A stretch of DNA of 18,828 nt from an uncultured Gemmatimonadales bacterium (GCA_937983085.1 CALJKZ010000637.1:1-18828); one strand, 5' to 3'; positions 1 through 7,719 are shown, numbered from the stretch's first letter. The notes: a model not told the origin generated them from the letters alone. Numbers and translations: made by a program.

Positions 1-246
1 GCCCGCCTCGAGATCGATCTGCGGGGGCTGCGGGTCGACGAGATGGAGCTGGAGTTGACGCGGGCGCTGGACCAGGCCGTCCTCGAAGGGCTCTCCCAGC
101 TGCGGATCATCCACGGCAAAGGCACCGGCGCACTCCGCGGACGGGTAGCCGAGATGCTCCAGGACGACGGTCGGGTCCGGGGCTTCCGCATGGGGGCGCC
201 GGGAGAGGGGGGGGCGGGCGTCACCGTCGCCACGTTCACCGCATGA
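1..246 (+). CDS. mutS2: MutS2 C-terminal fragment (Smr domain), 5' end outside window
   Basis: The frame is open from base 1 to a TGA at 244-246, giving the last 81 residues of a protein that starts upstream. The text reads as a Smr domain: an IDLRG-like strand at the left edge (EIDLRGLRVDEM), then a helix, then the signature RIIHGKGTGALR and a C-terminal GFRMGAPGEGGAGVTV strand. Smr domains at the end of MutS2 are nucleases that act on branched DNA; in some bacteria MutS2 instead acts on collided ribosomes. A stand-alone Smr protein cannot be excluded because the ATPase part is not visible, but the ending and the position directly upstream of dnaG favour MutS2. The internal ATG at 43 lies inside the domain and is not a start. 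dnaG begins 13 bases after the stop. Confidence 0.85.
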   Translation, partial: ARLEIDLRGLRVDEMELELTRALDQAVLEGLSQLRIIHGKGTGALRGRVAEMLQDDGRVRGFRMGAPGEGGAGVTVATFTA

Positions 247-259
247 TGGGACGGTCCAC

Positions 260-2071
260 GTGATTCCTGATGACGTCATCGACGAAGTCCGCGCCCGTGC
301 GGACATCGTGGACATCATCGGAGAGTTCGTACCGCTCAAGAAGGCCGGGAAGGAGTTCAAGGCGTGCTGCCCCTTCCACGACGAGCGCACCCCGAGCTTC
401 TACGTGGTGCCTGACAAGGGCTTCTACAACTGCTTCGGCTGCGGAAAGTCAGGGAGCGTCTTCGACTTCCTCATGGAGCGCCAGGGGATGGACTTCGTCG
501 AGGCCGTGAAGCACGTGGCCGGTCGGGCCGGGGTCGAGGTCCGCGAGACGAAGAGGGCCCGACCCGAGGACGATCCGAATCGCCCCCTCTACGAGATCAA
601 CGCGTTCGCACGCCAGTGGTACCGCGACCAGCTCCTCTCCGATGGAGGCCGGGCCGCGCGTGGCTACCTCGAGGGGCGCGGCATCGGTCCCGACGTGGCC
701 GAACGCTTCAGCCTCGGGTACGCCCCCGACGAGTGGCGAGCCCTGCGGGAGGCGGCCCAGAAGCACGGTTTCGACGAAGACCACATGATGTTGCTGGGGC
801 TCCTGAAGAAGACCGAGAAGACGCCCGAGCCGTACGATGGCTACCGTGGCCGGGTGATGTTTCCCATCGAAAGCGTCTCCGGGAAGGTCATCGGCTTCGG
901 CGGTCGCATTCTCGATGGTGAAGGGCCGAAGTACATCAACTCGCCCGAGACGCCCATCTACCACAAGAGCGACAACCTCTACGGGTTGTCGTGGGCGAAG
1001 AACGTCATTCGCCGGGAAGAGGTGGCCGTCGTGGTGGAGGGATACATGGACGTGGTGTCGGTGGCCGCGTCCGGAATCGAGAACGTCGTCGCCTTCCTCG
1101 GCACCGCCGTCACCGCGGGCCAGGCGAAGCTCCTGAGTCGATACACCACGAAGGTGCTCCTCCTCTTCGACTCGGACGCGGCGGGACTCAAGGCCACCTT
1201 CAAGGCCGGCGATCTACTCCTCGAAGCAGGACTGCACCCGGCGGTGGTGACGCTGCCCCCGGGCGAGGATCCGGACACCCTGGTCCAGTCCCAGGGCAGG
1301 GAGGCCCTGGAGGAACTCATGGAACAGGCGGTGGACGTCCTCGACCGCAAGCTCCAGATCCTGGAGGAGCGGGACTACTTCTCGTCCATCGAACGGACCC
1401 GGTCGGCCGTCGATCGGCTCCTGCCCACCCTGCGTGCGGCCAAGGACCCCATCCTCCGCGACATCTATGTCGATCGTGTGGCAGACCGGACGGGGGTACG
1501 CCGTGCCATGCTCGACGCCGAACTGGCGAAGAAGGACGAGGAAGAGGCGAGACGGGCCCGCCTCGGGCCGGGCGCCTCACCGCGGGGGTCGTCTCCTCCG
1601 CCGCTTTACGCGGGGCCGGGACTGCGGCCCGCGGTTCCTCCCGGTGGAGCGGAGCTCCAACTCCTCAAGGTCATGGTCCGGAACGAGGAGTGGGTCGAAC
1701 GCGCCGCGGAGTTGATCTCTCCCGAGGACTTTGACGATCCGCACTACAGGGCCATCTTTGAGGCGCTCCTCGAAACACCGCAGTTGCGCGCTCCGCCGGC
1801 GACCATGGACCCCGTGGCACGCCACCGGTTCGATGACATCTTCGCCGATCCGGAAGAGCTCGCGCACGGGTTCGACGTCTTCACGAATTCCGTCAATCGG
1901 ATTCGCGTGTCGGCACTCGACCGCCGCATTCAGGATCTGCAGAGTCAGATCGAAGCGGCGTCGAGTGACGAACGGAAGCTCGAGCTCATGGCCACGAAGT
2001 CGAAGTTGGCCGCGGAGCTTCGAGAGTTGGACCCACGGTACTGGGCATCGGCGGTACGTCGGCGCCCCTGA
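260..2071 (+). CDS. dnaG: DNA primase DnaG
   Basis: This 603-residue protein (GTG start) makes RNA primers for replication and works with the replicative helicase DnaB. The N-terminal CHC2 zinc-binding domain shows C37, H40, C58 and C61 with the expected C-x2-H-x17-C-x2-C spacing. The central catalytic core has the TOPRIM motifs: EGYMD at 260-264 and DSD at 304-306, followed by GEDPDTL. A proline- and glycine-rich linker around residues 430-458 joins it to a C-terminal helical, helicase-binding type region that ends in charged helices. The length matches the family. The GTG start sits 13 bases after mutS2 and gives the usual beginning (IPDDVIDEVRARADIVDII). Neither rpsU nor rpoD, the partners in the classical macromolecular synthesis operon, is adjacent; the next gene begins 26 bases downstream. 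Confidence 0.97.
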   Translation: MIPDDVIDEVRARADIVDIIGEFVPLKKAGKEFKACCPFHDERTPSFYVVPDKGFYNCFGCGKSGSVFDFLMERQGMDFVEAVKHVAGRAGVEVRETKRARPEDDPNRPLYEINAFARQWYRDQLLSDGGRAARGYLEGRGIGPDVAERFSLGYAPDEWRALREAAQKHGFDEDHMMLLGLLKKTEKTPEPYDGYRGRVMFPIESVSGKVIGFGGRILDGEGPKYINSPETPIYHKSDNLYGLSWAKNVIRREEVAVVVEGYMDVVSVAASGIENVVAFLGTAVTAGQAKLLSRYTTKVLLLFDSDAAGLKATFKAGDLLLEAGLHPAVVTLPPGEDPDTLVQSQGREALEELMEQAVDVLDRKLQILEERDYFSSIERTRSAVDRLLPTLRAAKDPILRDIYVDRVADRTGVRRAMLDAELAKKDEEEARRARLGPGASPRGSSPPPLYAGPGLRPAVPPGGAELQLLKVMVRNEEWVERAAELISPEDFDDPHYRAIFEALLETPQLRAPPATMDPVARHRFDDIFADPEELAHGFDVFTNSVNRIRVSALDRRIQDLQSQIEAASSDERKLELMATKSKLAAELRELDPRYWASAVRRRP

Positions 2072-2097
2072 CCTCTACGACCCGAACGACAGAATCG

Positions 2098-2991
2098 ATG
2101 ACGCAGCAGACCCGCACGGGCTTGAAAGAGCTTCAACGACTCGACATGCGAATCCACTCCGCGCGCCAGCGGATTCGCGACTTCGACCCTCAGTTCGAGG
2201 AGGTCGAGGAACCCGCGCTCATCCTCGAGAGCGAGCTCGAGACGAGCCGGAATCGACTCAAGGAGATGAAGGCCGAGGAGCGCCGCCTGGAGCGGGGCAC
2301 CGAGGAGAAGCGGGAGCGGGTCAAGCGTCTCGACGAGCGCCTGGGCGGCGTGCGGAACCTGCGCGAAGAAGCCGCGGTGAGCGCGGAGCTGGAGATGGTC
2401 CGGCGGGCCCTGCAGAACGACGAGCAGGAAGCCATGACGCTCATCGACCAGGTCCGGAAGGGTGAGGAGCGCGTCAGTGAGCTGGAGGCCGCCTTCATGG
2501 AGGCCAGCGAGCTCGTGGAGCCCAAGAAGAAGGCCCTTCTCGCCGAGCGGGAGGAGGCCATGAAGGACCTGGACCTTCTCGAGAAGAAGCGGGAGGCGTT
2601 CGCCGGCGAGCTCGATCCCGAGGAGCTACGGATCTACGACGCCATCCGCGGCAAGGGCCAGCGCGCTGCCGTCGCCGAGCTCACGGAGGACGGCGCCTGC
2701 GGGAACTGCTTCGGCATCGTGCCTCTCCAGCACCAGAACGAGATCCGTCACGGCAACACGCTCATCCGCTGCGAGGCATGCGGCGTGATTCTCGCGGCGC
2801 CTGACGAGAACGGGGGCGATGACGACGGTTCCTCCGCGGACGTCTCCGCCGGGAACGCGGGTGCCGAGAGTGCTTCCGACGAGGCCGCTGGCTCCGACGA
2901 GGCCGCTGGCTCCGATGAGGACGCGGGCTCCGATGAGGACGCCGCCGCCGTGGGCGCGTCCGACGACAGCGGGGACGACGAGGAAGAGTGA
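2098..2991 (+). CDS. Coiled-coil C4-type zinc-ribbon protein with acidic repetitive tail
   Basis: This 297-residue protein belongs by architecture to the zf-RING_7 / CT398-HP0958 family. Residues about 8-175 are almost entirely charged heptad-like sequence, expected to form a long antiparallel coiled coil. A zinc ribbon follows, with C201-x2-C204 and C225-x2-C228, the latter in the family-typical CEACGVIL context. Characterised relatives in Helicobacter and Chlamydia bind sigma-54 or secretion components, but most members have no known role, so the function here is open. Beyond the ribbon is an Ala/Ser/Asp/Glu tail (about 236-297) with near-identical SDEAAG units; family members usually end soon after the ribbon at roughly 240 residues. 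The ATG lacks an obvious Shine-Dalgarno sequence. The stop overlaps the recJ start by four bases (GTGA), implying coupled translation. Confidence 0.85.
   Translation: MTQQTRTGLKELQRLDMRIHSARQRIRDFDPQFEEVEEPALILESELETSRNRLKEMKAEERRLERGTEEKRERVKRLDERLGGVRNLREEAAVSAELEMVRRALQNDEQEAMTLIDQVRKGEERVSELEAAFMEASELVEPKKKALLAEREEAMKDLDLLEKKREAFAGELDPEELRIYDAIRGKGQRAAVAELTEDGACGNCFGIVPLQHQNEIRHGNTLIRCEACGVILAAPDENGGDDDGSSADVSAGNAGAESASDEAAGSDEAAGSDEDAGSDEDAAAVGASDDSGDDEEE
2881..2946 (+). repeat. In-frame 18-bp tandem repeat encoding an acidic tail
   Basis: Three and a half copies of an 18-base unit lie head to tail at 2881-2898, 2899-2916, 2917-2934 and 2935-2946 (partial). The first two differ only at the last base; the third and the partial fourth drift (GAGGAC in place of GAGGCC). 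Each unit encodes E-A-A-G-S-D or E-D-A-G-S-D, so copy-number change would keep the reading frame and only lengthen or shorten the acidic tail of the zinc-ribbon protein. Confidence 0.85.
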
Positions 2992-4754
2992 GCCCCACGG
3001 GGCAGAGCCGGGTGGTGGCCCGTCTCATGGCCCCGGCCCCCCGCTGGGCGCCTCCCCGTCCAGCCTCCGCGGCCCGGGTGGAGAGGCTCACCGAAGCCCT
3101 CGGGCTTCCGTCCTCGGTCTGCACCCTCCTGGTCGCGCGCGGACTCGACGACGTGGAGGCGGCCAAGCGTTTCTTGCGGCCGCGCCTCGACCACCTTCAC
3201 GACGCCACCCGTCTTGCCGACGGGCCCGTCGCGGCGAGCCGGATCGCGGAAGCCGTTCGCCGGGGAGACACGATCCTCGTGCATGGCGACTACGACGTCG
3301 ACGGCATCGCCGCCGCCGCGCTTCTGACCCGCTACCTCGAGAGCCGCGGGGCTCGGGTGGTGCCGTTCGTGCCCCACCGGCTTCGCGACGGGTACGACAT
3401 CTCGTCGGCGGGCCTGTCCGCCGCACGCGACGCGGGTGCCACGCTCATCGTCACGGTGGACTGCGGCACCGTTGCCCACGAGACCATCTCCCGGGCACGC
3501 GAGGCGGGCATCGATGTGGTCGTCACCGATCACCACACCGTGGGGGACCGGCTGCCCGACGCCGTGGCGGTGGTGAACCCCCAACGCGCCGACTGCCTCT
3601 ACCCCGACAAGAACCTGTGCGGGGCCGGGCTGGCGTACCGCGTCGCGGAGCTCGTCGACCGTGAGCTCGGCGCCCGTCCCTCCGAGGCACCGTCCCTCGA
3701 TCTACCGGAACTCCTCGATTTCGTGGCGCTCGCCACCATCGCCGACCTCGTGCCCCTGGTGGGCGAGAATCGGGTGCTGACCCACTACGGTCTCCGCCGG
3801 ATGGCGGCGAGCCGCTGGCCGGGCCTGCGGGCTCTCCTCCGCGTCTCCGACGTGGACCCGGCGGGCGTCACGTCGGGACAGGTGGGATTCCGCGTGGCGC
3901 CGCGCATCAACGCCGCCGGGCGTGTGGGCGAGTCCGCCGACGCCCTTCGTCTCCTCCTCACCGAGGACGAGTCCGAGGCCGAGGCGCTGGCACACCGCCT
4001 CGACACCCTCAACACGGAGCGGCGAGAGGAGGATCGTCGGACGCTGGACGAGGCACTGGAAGATCTGGGTGGCCGATTCGATCCCGAGGTGGACTTCGGC
4101 GTCGTCCTCTCCGGCGTCGGCTGGCACCCGGGTGTCATCGGCATCGTCGCCTCGCGGGTGGTGGAGCGGATTCATCGCCCGGTGGTGATGATCGCCCTGG
4201 ACGGCACCGAGGGGCGGGGGAGTGCCCGCTCCATTCCGGGCTTTCATCTCTACGAGGCGCTGGCCGAGTGCTCCGAGCACCTGAACCGCTTCGGCGGCCA
4301 TCGACAGGCCGCCGGGATGGACGTGGCGTCGGACCGCGTGGAGGCCTTCCGGGCCGCGTTCAACGACGTGGCGAGGAGCCGACTCGAAGGCGAGGACCTG
4401 CGCCCGATGCTCACGCCTGACGCCGACCTGGACCTGGGCGACGCAGATCTGAGCCTCGTCCACTGGCTTTCGTACCTGGGGCCCCATGGAATGGGCAATC
4501 CGGGTCCTCTCTTCCGCGCCGTCGGCGTCGAGGTCGAGAACGCCCGGGTGGTCGGCGAGGGGCACCTGAAGGCCACGATGCGACAAGGACCGCATCGACT
4601 GGAGAGCATCGGGTTCGGTCTCGCGGAGCGTCACCCGCCCGAGTCCCTGTCGGGCGGGCGGTACGACGCCCTCGTTCGCCTCGAACGGAACGAGTGGAGG
4701 GGCAGCGTCAGCGTGCAGGCGAAACTCGTGGACCTCCGCCCCGCGGCCACGTGA
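2988..4754 (+). CDS. recJ: Single-stranded-DNA-specific 5'-3' exonuclease RecJ
   Basis: This 588-residue DHH-superfamily nuclease degrades single-stranded DNA 5' to 3' in RecF-pathway recombination, mismatch repair and base excision repair. Metal-binding motifs are visible in order: HGDYDVDG at 99-106, TVDCG around D158, and DHH at 181-183. The DHHA1 domain shows GGHRQAAGM at 436-444, and the C-terminal OB-type region contains the family's LGPHGMGNP. The length is typical for the family core. The GTG start at 2988 overlaps the preceding stop (GTGA). The first 30 residues are rich in Ala, Pro and Arg and poorly conserved in appearance, so an internal start (for example the ATG at residue 14) is possible. 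The stop overlaps the rsmD start in the same way. Confidence 0.96.
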   Translation: MSPTGQSRVVARLMAPAPRWAPPRPASAARVERLTEALGLPSSVCTLLVARGLDDVEAAKRFLRPRLDHLHDATRLADGPVAASRIAEAVRRGDTILVHGDYDVDGIAAAALLTRYLESRGARVVPFVPHRLRDGYDISSAGLSAARDAGATLIVTVDCGTVAHETISRAREAGIDVVVTDHHTVGDRLPDAVAVVNPQRADCLYPDKNLCGAGLAYRVAELVDRELGARPSEAPSLDLPELLDFVALATIADLVPLVGENRVLTHYGLRRMAASRWPGLRALLRVSDVDPAGVTSGQVGFRVAPRINAAGRVGESADALRLLLTEDESEAEALAHRLDTLNTERREEDRRTLDEALEDLGGRFDPEVDFGVVLSGVGWHPGVIGIVASRVVERIHRPVVMIALDGTEGRGSARSIPGFHLYEALAECSEHLNRFGGHRQAAGMDVASDRVEAFRAAFNDVARSRLEGEDLRPMLTPDADLDLGDADLSLVHWLSYLGPHGMGNPGPLFRAVGVEVENARVVGEGHLKATMRQGPHRLESIGFGLAERHPPESLSGGRYDALVRLERNEWRGSVSVQAKLVDLRPAAT

Positions 4755-5272
4755 GGATCATCGCCGGCCGGTGGAAGGGTCACGGGCTCAAGAGCGTCAA
4801 AGGACGCCATGTCCGGCCCACCACCGATCGCGTGAGAGAGTCGTGGTTTTCGGCCCTCGGGGCGGACGTGGTGGATGCTCGGGTCGTCGATCTCTTCGCG
4901 GGTTCGGGGGCCCTCGGGCTGGAGGCGGCGAGCCGCGGCGCGTCGTCGGTGGTCCTGGTGGAGAAGGCACGGGGTCCCGCCGGCGTCATTCGCGCCAACA
5001 TCGAGCGACTGGGCGCCGACGACGTATGCGACGTGGTCGTCGATGACGTCTTCCGCTTCCTGACCCGCTCCGACGACACGTTCGACGTGGCCCTCGCCGA
5101 TCCGCCGTACGCGTCCGGTGAGGCCGCCCGGCTCGTCGAGCTCTACGTCCGGCGACCGTTTGCGAACCAGCTCTGGTTGGAGCATCCTGTGCGCGAGGAT
5201 CTCGCCCTCCCCGAGGGGGCTCGCACCCGTCGCTACGGGGACACCGCACTCACCACACTCTGGAGCCCATGA
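4751..5272 (+). CDS. rsmD: 16S rRNA (guanine-966-N2)-methyltransferase RsmD
   Basis: This 173-residue SAM-dependent methyltransferase modifies G966 of 16S rRNA during small-subunit assembly. The start was chosen as the GTG at 4751, which overlaps the recJ stop (GTGA) and gives the canonical beginning RIIAGRWKGHGL; the frame stays open upstream, but that stretch lies inside recJ and looks nothing like the family. The substrate-side motif RPTTDRVRESWFSAL, the SAM-binding DLFAGSGALGLEA and the catalytic DPPY are all present. The stop overlaps the coaD ATG (ATGA). The rsmD-coaD pairing is widespread in bacteria and supports both calls. Confidence 0.95.
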   Translation: MRIIAGRWKGHGLKSVKGRHVRPTTDRVRESWFSALGADVVDARVVDLFAGSGALGLEAASRGASSVVLVEKARGPAGVIRANIERLGADDVCDVVVDDVFRFLTRSDDTFDVALADPPYASGEAARLVELYVRRPFANQLWLEHPVREDLALPEGARTRRYGDTALTTLWSP

Positions 5273-5778
5273 GCCGCTCCCGCCCGGTCGTCGCCCTCTA
5301 TCCCGGCTCCTTCGACCCCCTCACCGTCGGTCACGAGGACATCGTGCGACGGGGGCTACGCGTCGCGGACCGGATCATCGTAGCCGTGGCCCATACCAGC
5401 ACCCACGCCAAGAAGGGTCTCTTCGCGGTGGAAGAACGCGTCGAACTCATCCGTGAGGTCTTCGGTGACGAGGAGCGCATCCAGCCGGTGTCGTTCTCGG
5501 GCCTTCTGGTGGACTTCGCCCGGGAGCAGGGCGCCCATCTCGTCGTGCGCGGGCTCCGTGCCATCTCGGATTTCGAGTACGAGTTGCAGATGGCGCAGAT
5601 GAACCAGGAGCTCTGGCCGGAGATCGAGACGATCTTCCTCGTGCCCGACGCCCAGAACTCGTTCATCTCGTCGTCCCTGGTGCGGGAAGTCGCTTCCCTC
5701 GGGGGTGACGTGTCCGCCTTCGTCTCTCCCGTGGTCCTCGAAGCGATGCGGCGCAAACTGGCGCGATGCCCCCGGTAG
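5269..5778 (+). CDS. coaD: Phosphopantetheine adenylyltransferase CoaD
   Basis: This 169-residue nucleotidyltransferase transfers AMP to 4'-phosphopantetheine to give dephospho-CoA, the penultimate step of coenzyme A synthesis. Visible family motifs are YPGSFDPLTVGHEDIV (11-26) with the (T/H)xGH nucleotide-binding residues at 19-22, RGLR at 94-97, and SSSLVREVASLGGDVSAFV from residue 134. The length is normal. The ATG overlaps the rsmD stop by four bases and the 3' end overlaps pta by 13 bases, so translation of the three genes is probably coupled. Next to pta it places a CoA-making and a CoA-using enzyme in one unit. Confidence 0.97.
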   Translation: MSRSRPVVALYPGSFDPLTVGHEDIVRRGLRVADRIIVAVAHTSTHAKKGLFAVEERVELIREVFGDEERIQPVSFSGLLVDFAREQGAHLVVRGLRAISDFEYELQMAQMNQELWPEIETIFLVPDAQNSFISSSLVREVASLGGDVSAFVSPVVLEAMRRKLARCPR

Positions 5779-6773
5779 ACGGCGACTTCCTCGCGGCCCT
5801 AAGGACGCGCGCTGCGGAACGCCCACGCTCGGTGGTCTACCCGGAGGGTGAGGACCCGAGAATCCTCGAGGCGGCGGCGGAGTGCATCCGCCACGACCTG
5901 CTCACGCCGGTCCTCCTGGGCGATCCCGAGGTCGTCCGCGACGGCCTGAGCGGCCACGGAGTGGATCCCGACAGGGCTCGCGTGGCGTCGCCATCGGATG
6001 AACAGGGTGTCGCGCGTTGCCTGGAGCACGTGAAGGAGCGGCGGGCGGACAAGAACGACCCCGTGGACACCCTCCGATCCATGGCCGCGGATCCCCTCTT
6101 CCAGGCGGCCACTCTGGTCGCCCGGGGCGACGTCGACGGAATGGTGGCGGGGTGCGTCCGGACCACGGCGGCCGTGGTTCGGTCCGGACTCATCTGTGTG
6201 GGGCTGGCACCCGGGGTCTCCACCCTCAGCTCGTCGTTCTACATGGTGTTCGCGCCGGATCACCCGGCTGGAGCGCGGGTGCTGACCTTCACGGATGCCG
6301 GTGTCGTTCCCCATCCATCTCCCGAGCAGTTGGCCGACATCGCCTGCGCGGCGGTGACCGCGAGGGAGCGGATCGTGGGAGACGAGCCCCGGGTTGCCTT
6401 CCTGTCGTACTCCACCAAGGGCTCCGCCGACGGGCCCGCCGTGGCGCCGGTTCGCGAGGCCTTGGAGGCCTTCCGTGGTCGTGTGCCGGGGGTGGGCGCC
6501 GAGGGGGGGCTGGGGGCCGACGCTGCGCTGGGCCCCGGCGGCGCCGCCAGGAAGGCGCCGGGATCTCCCGTCGCAGGAGGGGCGAACGTCCTCGTCTTCC
6601 CCGACCTCACGGCCGCCAACATCGCCTACAAGCTCGTCCAGTACCTGGGCGGCGCGGTCGCCCTGGGTCCTGTTCTGCAGGGTCTGGCACGCCCTCTCAA
6701 CGACCTGTCGCGAGGCGCGACGAGCGAAGACATCGTGGCGGTCTCGTGCATCACGGCCCTCCAGGCGGGTTGA
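5766..6773 (+). CDS. pta: Phosphate acetyltransferase (phosphotransacetylase)
   Basis: This 335-residue enzyme interconverts acetyl-CoA plus phosphate and acetyl phosphate plus CoA. It is a short-form Pta consisting only of the PTA_PTB catalytic domain. Family signatures are SYSTKGSAD (from 214), NVLVFPDL (274-281), GPVLQGLARPLNDLSRG (301-317) and SEDIV. S315, R316 and D322 have the spacing of the catalytic S309/R310/D316 of the Methanosarcina enzyme. One stretch is odd: where relatives read approximately DGELQ-DAALVPEVAARK, this protein reads EGGLGADAALGPGGAARK (246-263), with Gly at several usually non-Gly positions. No acetate kinase gene is in the window. The ATG lies inside the 3' end of coaD. 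A phosphate butyryltransferase is a less likely alternative. Confidence 0.9.
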   Translation: MPPVDGDFLAALRTRAAERPRSVVYPEGEDPRILEAAAECIRHDLLTPVLLGDPEVVRDGLSGHGVDPDRARVASPSDEQGVARCLEHVKERRADKNDPVDTLRSMAADPLFQAATLVARGDVDGMVAGCVRTTAAVVRSGLICVGLAPGVSTLSSSFYMVFAPDHPAGARVLTFTDAGVVPHPSPEQLADIACAAVTARERIVGDEPRVAFLSYSTKGSADGPAVAPVREALEAFRGRVPGVGAEGGLGADAALGPGGAARKAPGSPVAGGANVLVFPDLTAANIAYKLVQYLGGAVALGPVLQGLARPLNDLSRGATSEDIVAVSCITALQAG

Positions 6774-6804
6774 GGGGCCCACGGCGCCGACACCCCGGCG
6801 ATCA

Positions 6805-6834
6805 TTGCCCGTTCATTTGGTTCCTTTTTACTAT
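6805..6834 (+). promoter_or_regulatory. Candidate housekeeping promoter for the partner-switching cassette
   Basis: In the 147-bp gap after pta, a locally AT-rich patch contains TTGCCC (6805-6810), an 18-base spacer and TACTAT (6829-6834), a fair match to the sigma-70 -35/-10 pattern. A start near 6841 would leave a leader of about 80 bases before the STAS ATG. The leader begins with a 6-bp inverted repeat (CGTCGA 6841-6846, TCGACG 6862-6867). It is the longest gap in the window. I see no strong terminator for pta in it, only a 5-bp GC stem at 6785-6800 without a T tract. Confidence 0.5.
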
Positions 6835-6910
6835 TGTAGGCGTCGATGGAGGCATTCCGAGTCGACGTTCTCTTCTTCTGTCCAGGCGAGACATCCCCAG
6901 CTCAAACGCG

Positions 6911-6915
6911 AGGAG
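6911..6915 (+). promoter_or_regulatory. Shine-Dalgarno AGGAG that fixes the STAS gene start
   Basis: AGGAG lies six bases before the ATG at 6921. It decides against the longer in-frame reading from the ATG at 6846, which has no such site and would add 25 residues absent from single-domain STAS proteins. Confidence 0.75.
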
Positions 6916-6920
6916 CGTTC

Positions 6921-7253
6921 ATGAGTTTCGAGGTATCGAAGAGCGACGGCGTGACCCTCATCGAAGTGGAAGGTCAACTCATCGTCGGGAACCGGCAGGA
7001 ACTCAAGCAACAGGTCCTCGAGCAGTTGGAAGACGGTGATCGGAAGTTCGTCATCGACTTTGCCGAGACGGGGTACATCGACTCGTCAGGCCTCGGCGTC
7101 CTGGTGAGTCTCTCCAAGAAGATCCGCGAGCAGGGAGGGGAGCTCCGGCTGTCCAGCCTCAACGAGGATCTGCGCACGCTGTTCGAGTTGACCAAACTCG
7201 ACACGCTCTTCCGGATCGCCGACGACAAAGAGCAGGCCCTCGAGGGGTTTTGA
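6921..7253 (+). CDS. STAS-domain anti-sigma factor antagonist (SpoIIAA/RsbV type)
   Basis: This 110-residue single-domain protein has the SpoIIAA/RsbV architecture. The phosphorylation loop is present as YIDSSGLGVLVSL (52-64); S55, directly after D54, corresponds to the serine phosphorylated in SpoIIAA and RsbV. In known systems the unphosphorylated form binds the kinase/anti-sigma factor and so frees the sigma factor or other client, while the phosphorylated form is inert. The start at 6921 follows AGGAG at 6911-6915. The cognate-looking kinase begins four bases after the stop and a PP2C phosphatase follows, so all three parts of a partner switch are encoded together. The client protein is not visible in the window. 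Confidence 0.92.
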   Translation: MSFEVSKSDGVTLIEVEGQLIVGNRQELKQQVLEQLEDGDRKFVIDFAETGYIDSSGLGVLVSLSKKIREQGGELRLSSLNEDLRTLFELTKLDTLFRIADDKEQALEGF

Positions 7254-7257
7254 CCCT

Positions 7258-7719
7258 GTGATTCCCCTGAACGACCCGCTCGATCGGGATCTCGTTCTGG
7301 AGATCCCCACGGACATCCAGTCCATCGAAGGCGCGGTCGACTACGTCATGTCGCACTGCATCTCGTGCGTGGAACAGGCCCGGCGACTCAATCTGAACTT
7401 CCGCGTCGGCCTCACCGAAGCGCTGTCCAACGCCATGCTCTACGGCAACGGACGTGACCCGTCGAAGAACGTCGTGGTTGAGGTCGGTGTCCACGAGGGA
7501 GCGCTTCGCGCGAAGATCCGCGATCAGGGCGTGGGCTTCGACCCGGACACGGTGCCGGATCCCACGCTGCCGGAGAATCTGGCCCGGCCCTGCGGCCGTG
7601 GGCTCTTCCTCATGAGAGAGCTCCTCGACGAAGTGTCGTACAACGAGCAGGGTAACGAGGTGACCCTCGTCCTGAGACTCGATTCCGCCGTTACTCTCGA
7701 AGGCGGCGCCCAGGCTTGA
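7258..7719 (+). CDS. HATPase-domain serine kinase / anti-sigma factor (RsbW/SpoIIAB type)
   Basis: This 153-residue protein is a single GHKL ATPase domain. Seen are the N box (E54-ALSNAMLYGN, with N58), the G1 box DQGVGFD (89-95) and the G2 box GRGLFLM (113-119), followed by the family-typical strand region ending VTLVLRL. It is expected to phosphorylate the STAS protein encoded just upstream and to bind and inhibit a client, classically an alternative sigma factor. The GTG start at 7258 leaves a four-base gap after the STAS stop. The stop overlaps the phosphatase start (TTGA). No histidine phospho-acceptor domain or membrane segment is present, so it is not an ordinary two-component sensor kinase. 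Confidence 0.9.
   Translation: MIPLNDPLDRDLVLEIPTDIQSIEGAVDYVMSHCISCVEQARRLNLNFRVGLTEALSNAMLYGNGRDPSKNVVVEVGVHEGALRAKIRDQGVGFDPDTVPDPTLPENLARPCGRGLFLMRELLDEVSYNEQGNEVTLVLRLDSAVTLEGGAQA

Noticed and set aside
3088..3426. Arg/Gly-rich minus-strand frames over recJ
   Set aside because: Low-complexity products expected from codon-biased GC-rich DNA; no support as genes.
4694..4750. Upstream in-frame start for rsmD inside recJ
   Set aside because: The GTG at 4751 overlaps the recJ stop and gives the family N-terminus; the extension is recJ coding sequence in another frame.
6785..6800. CGCCG/CGGCG stem after pta as a terminator
   Set aside because: Five-base stem, no T-run; such stems are common by chance at this GC content.
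6846..6920. N-terminal extension of the STAS protein from an upstream ATG
   Set aside because: No ribosome-binding site, falls within the predicted leader, and adds residues not seen in single-domain STAS proteins; AGGAG supports the ATG at 6921.
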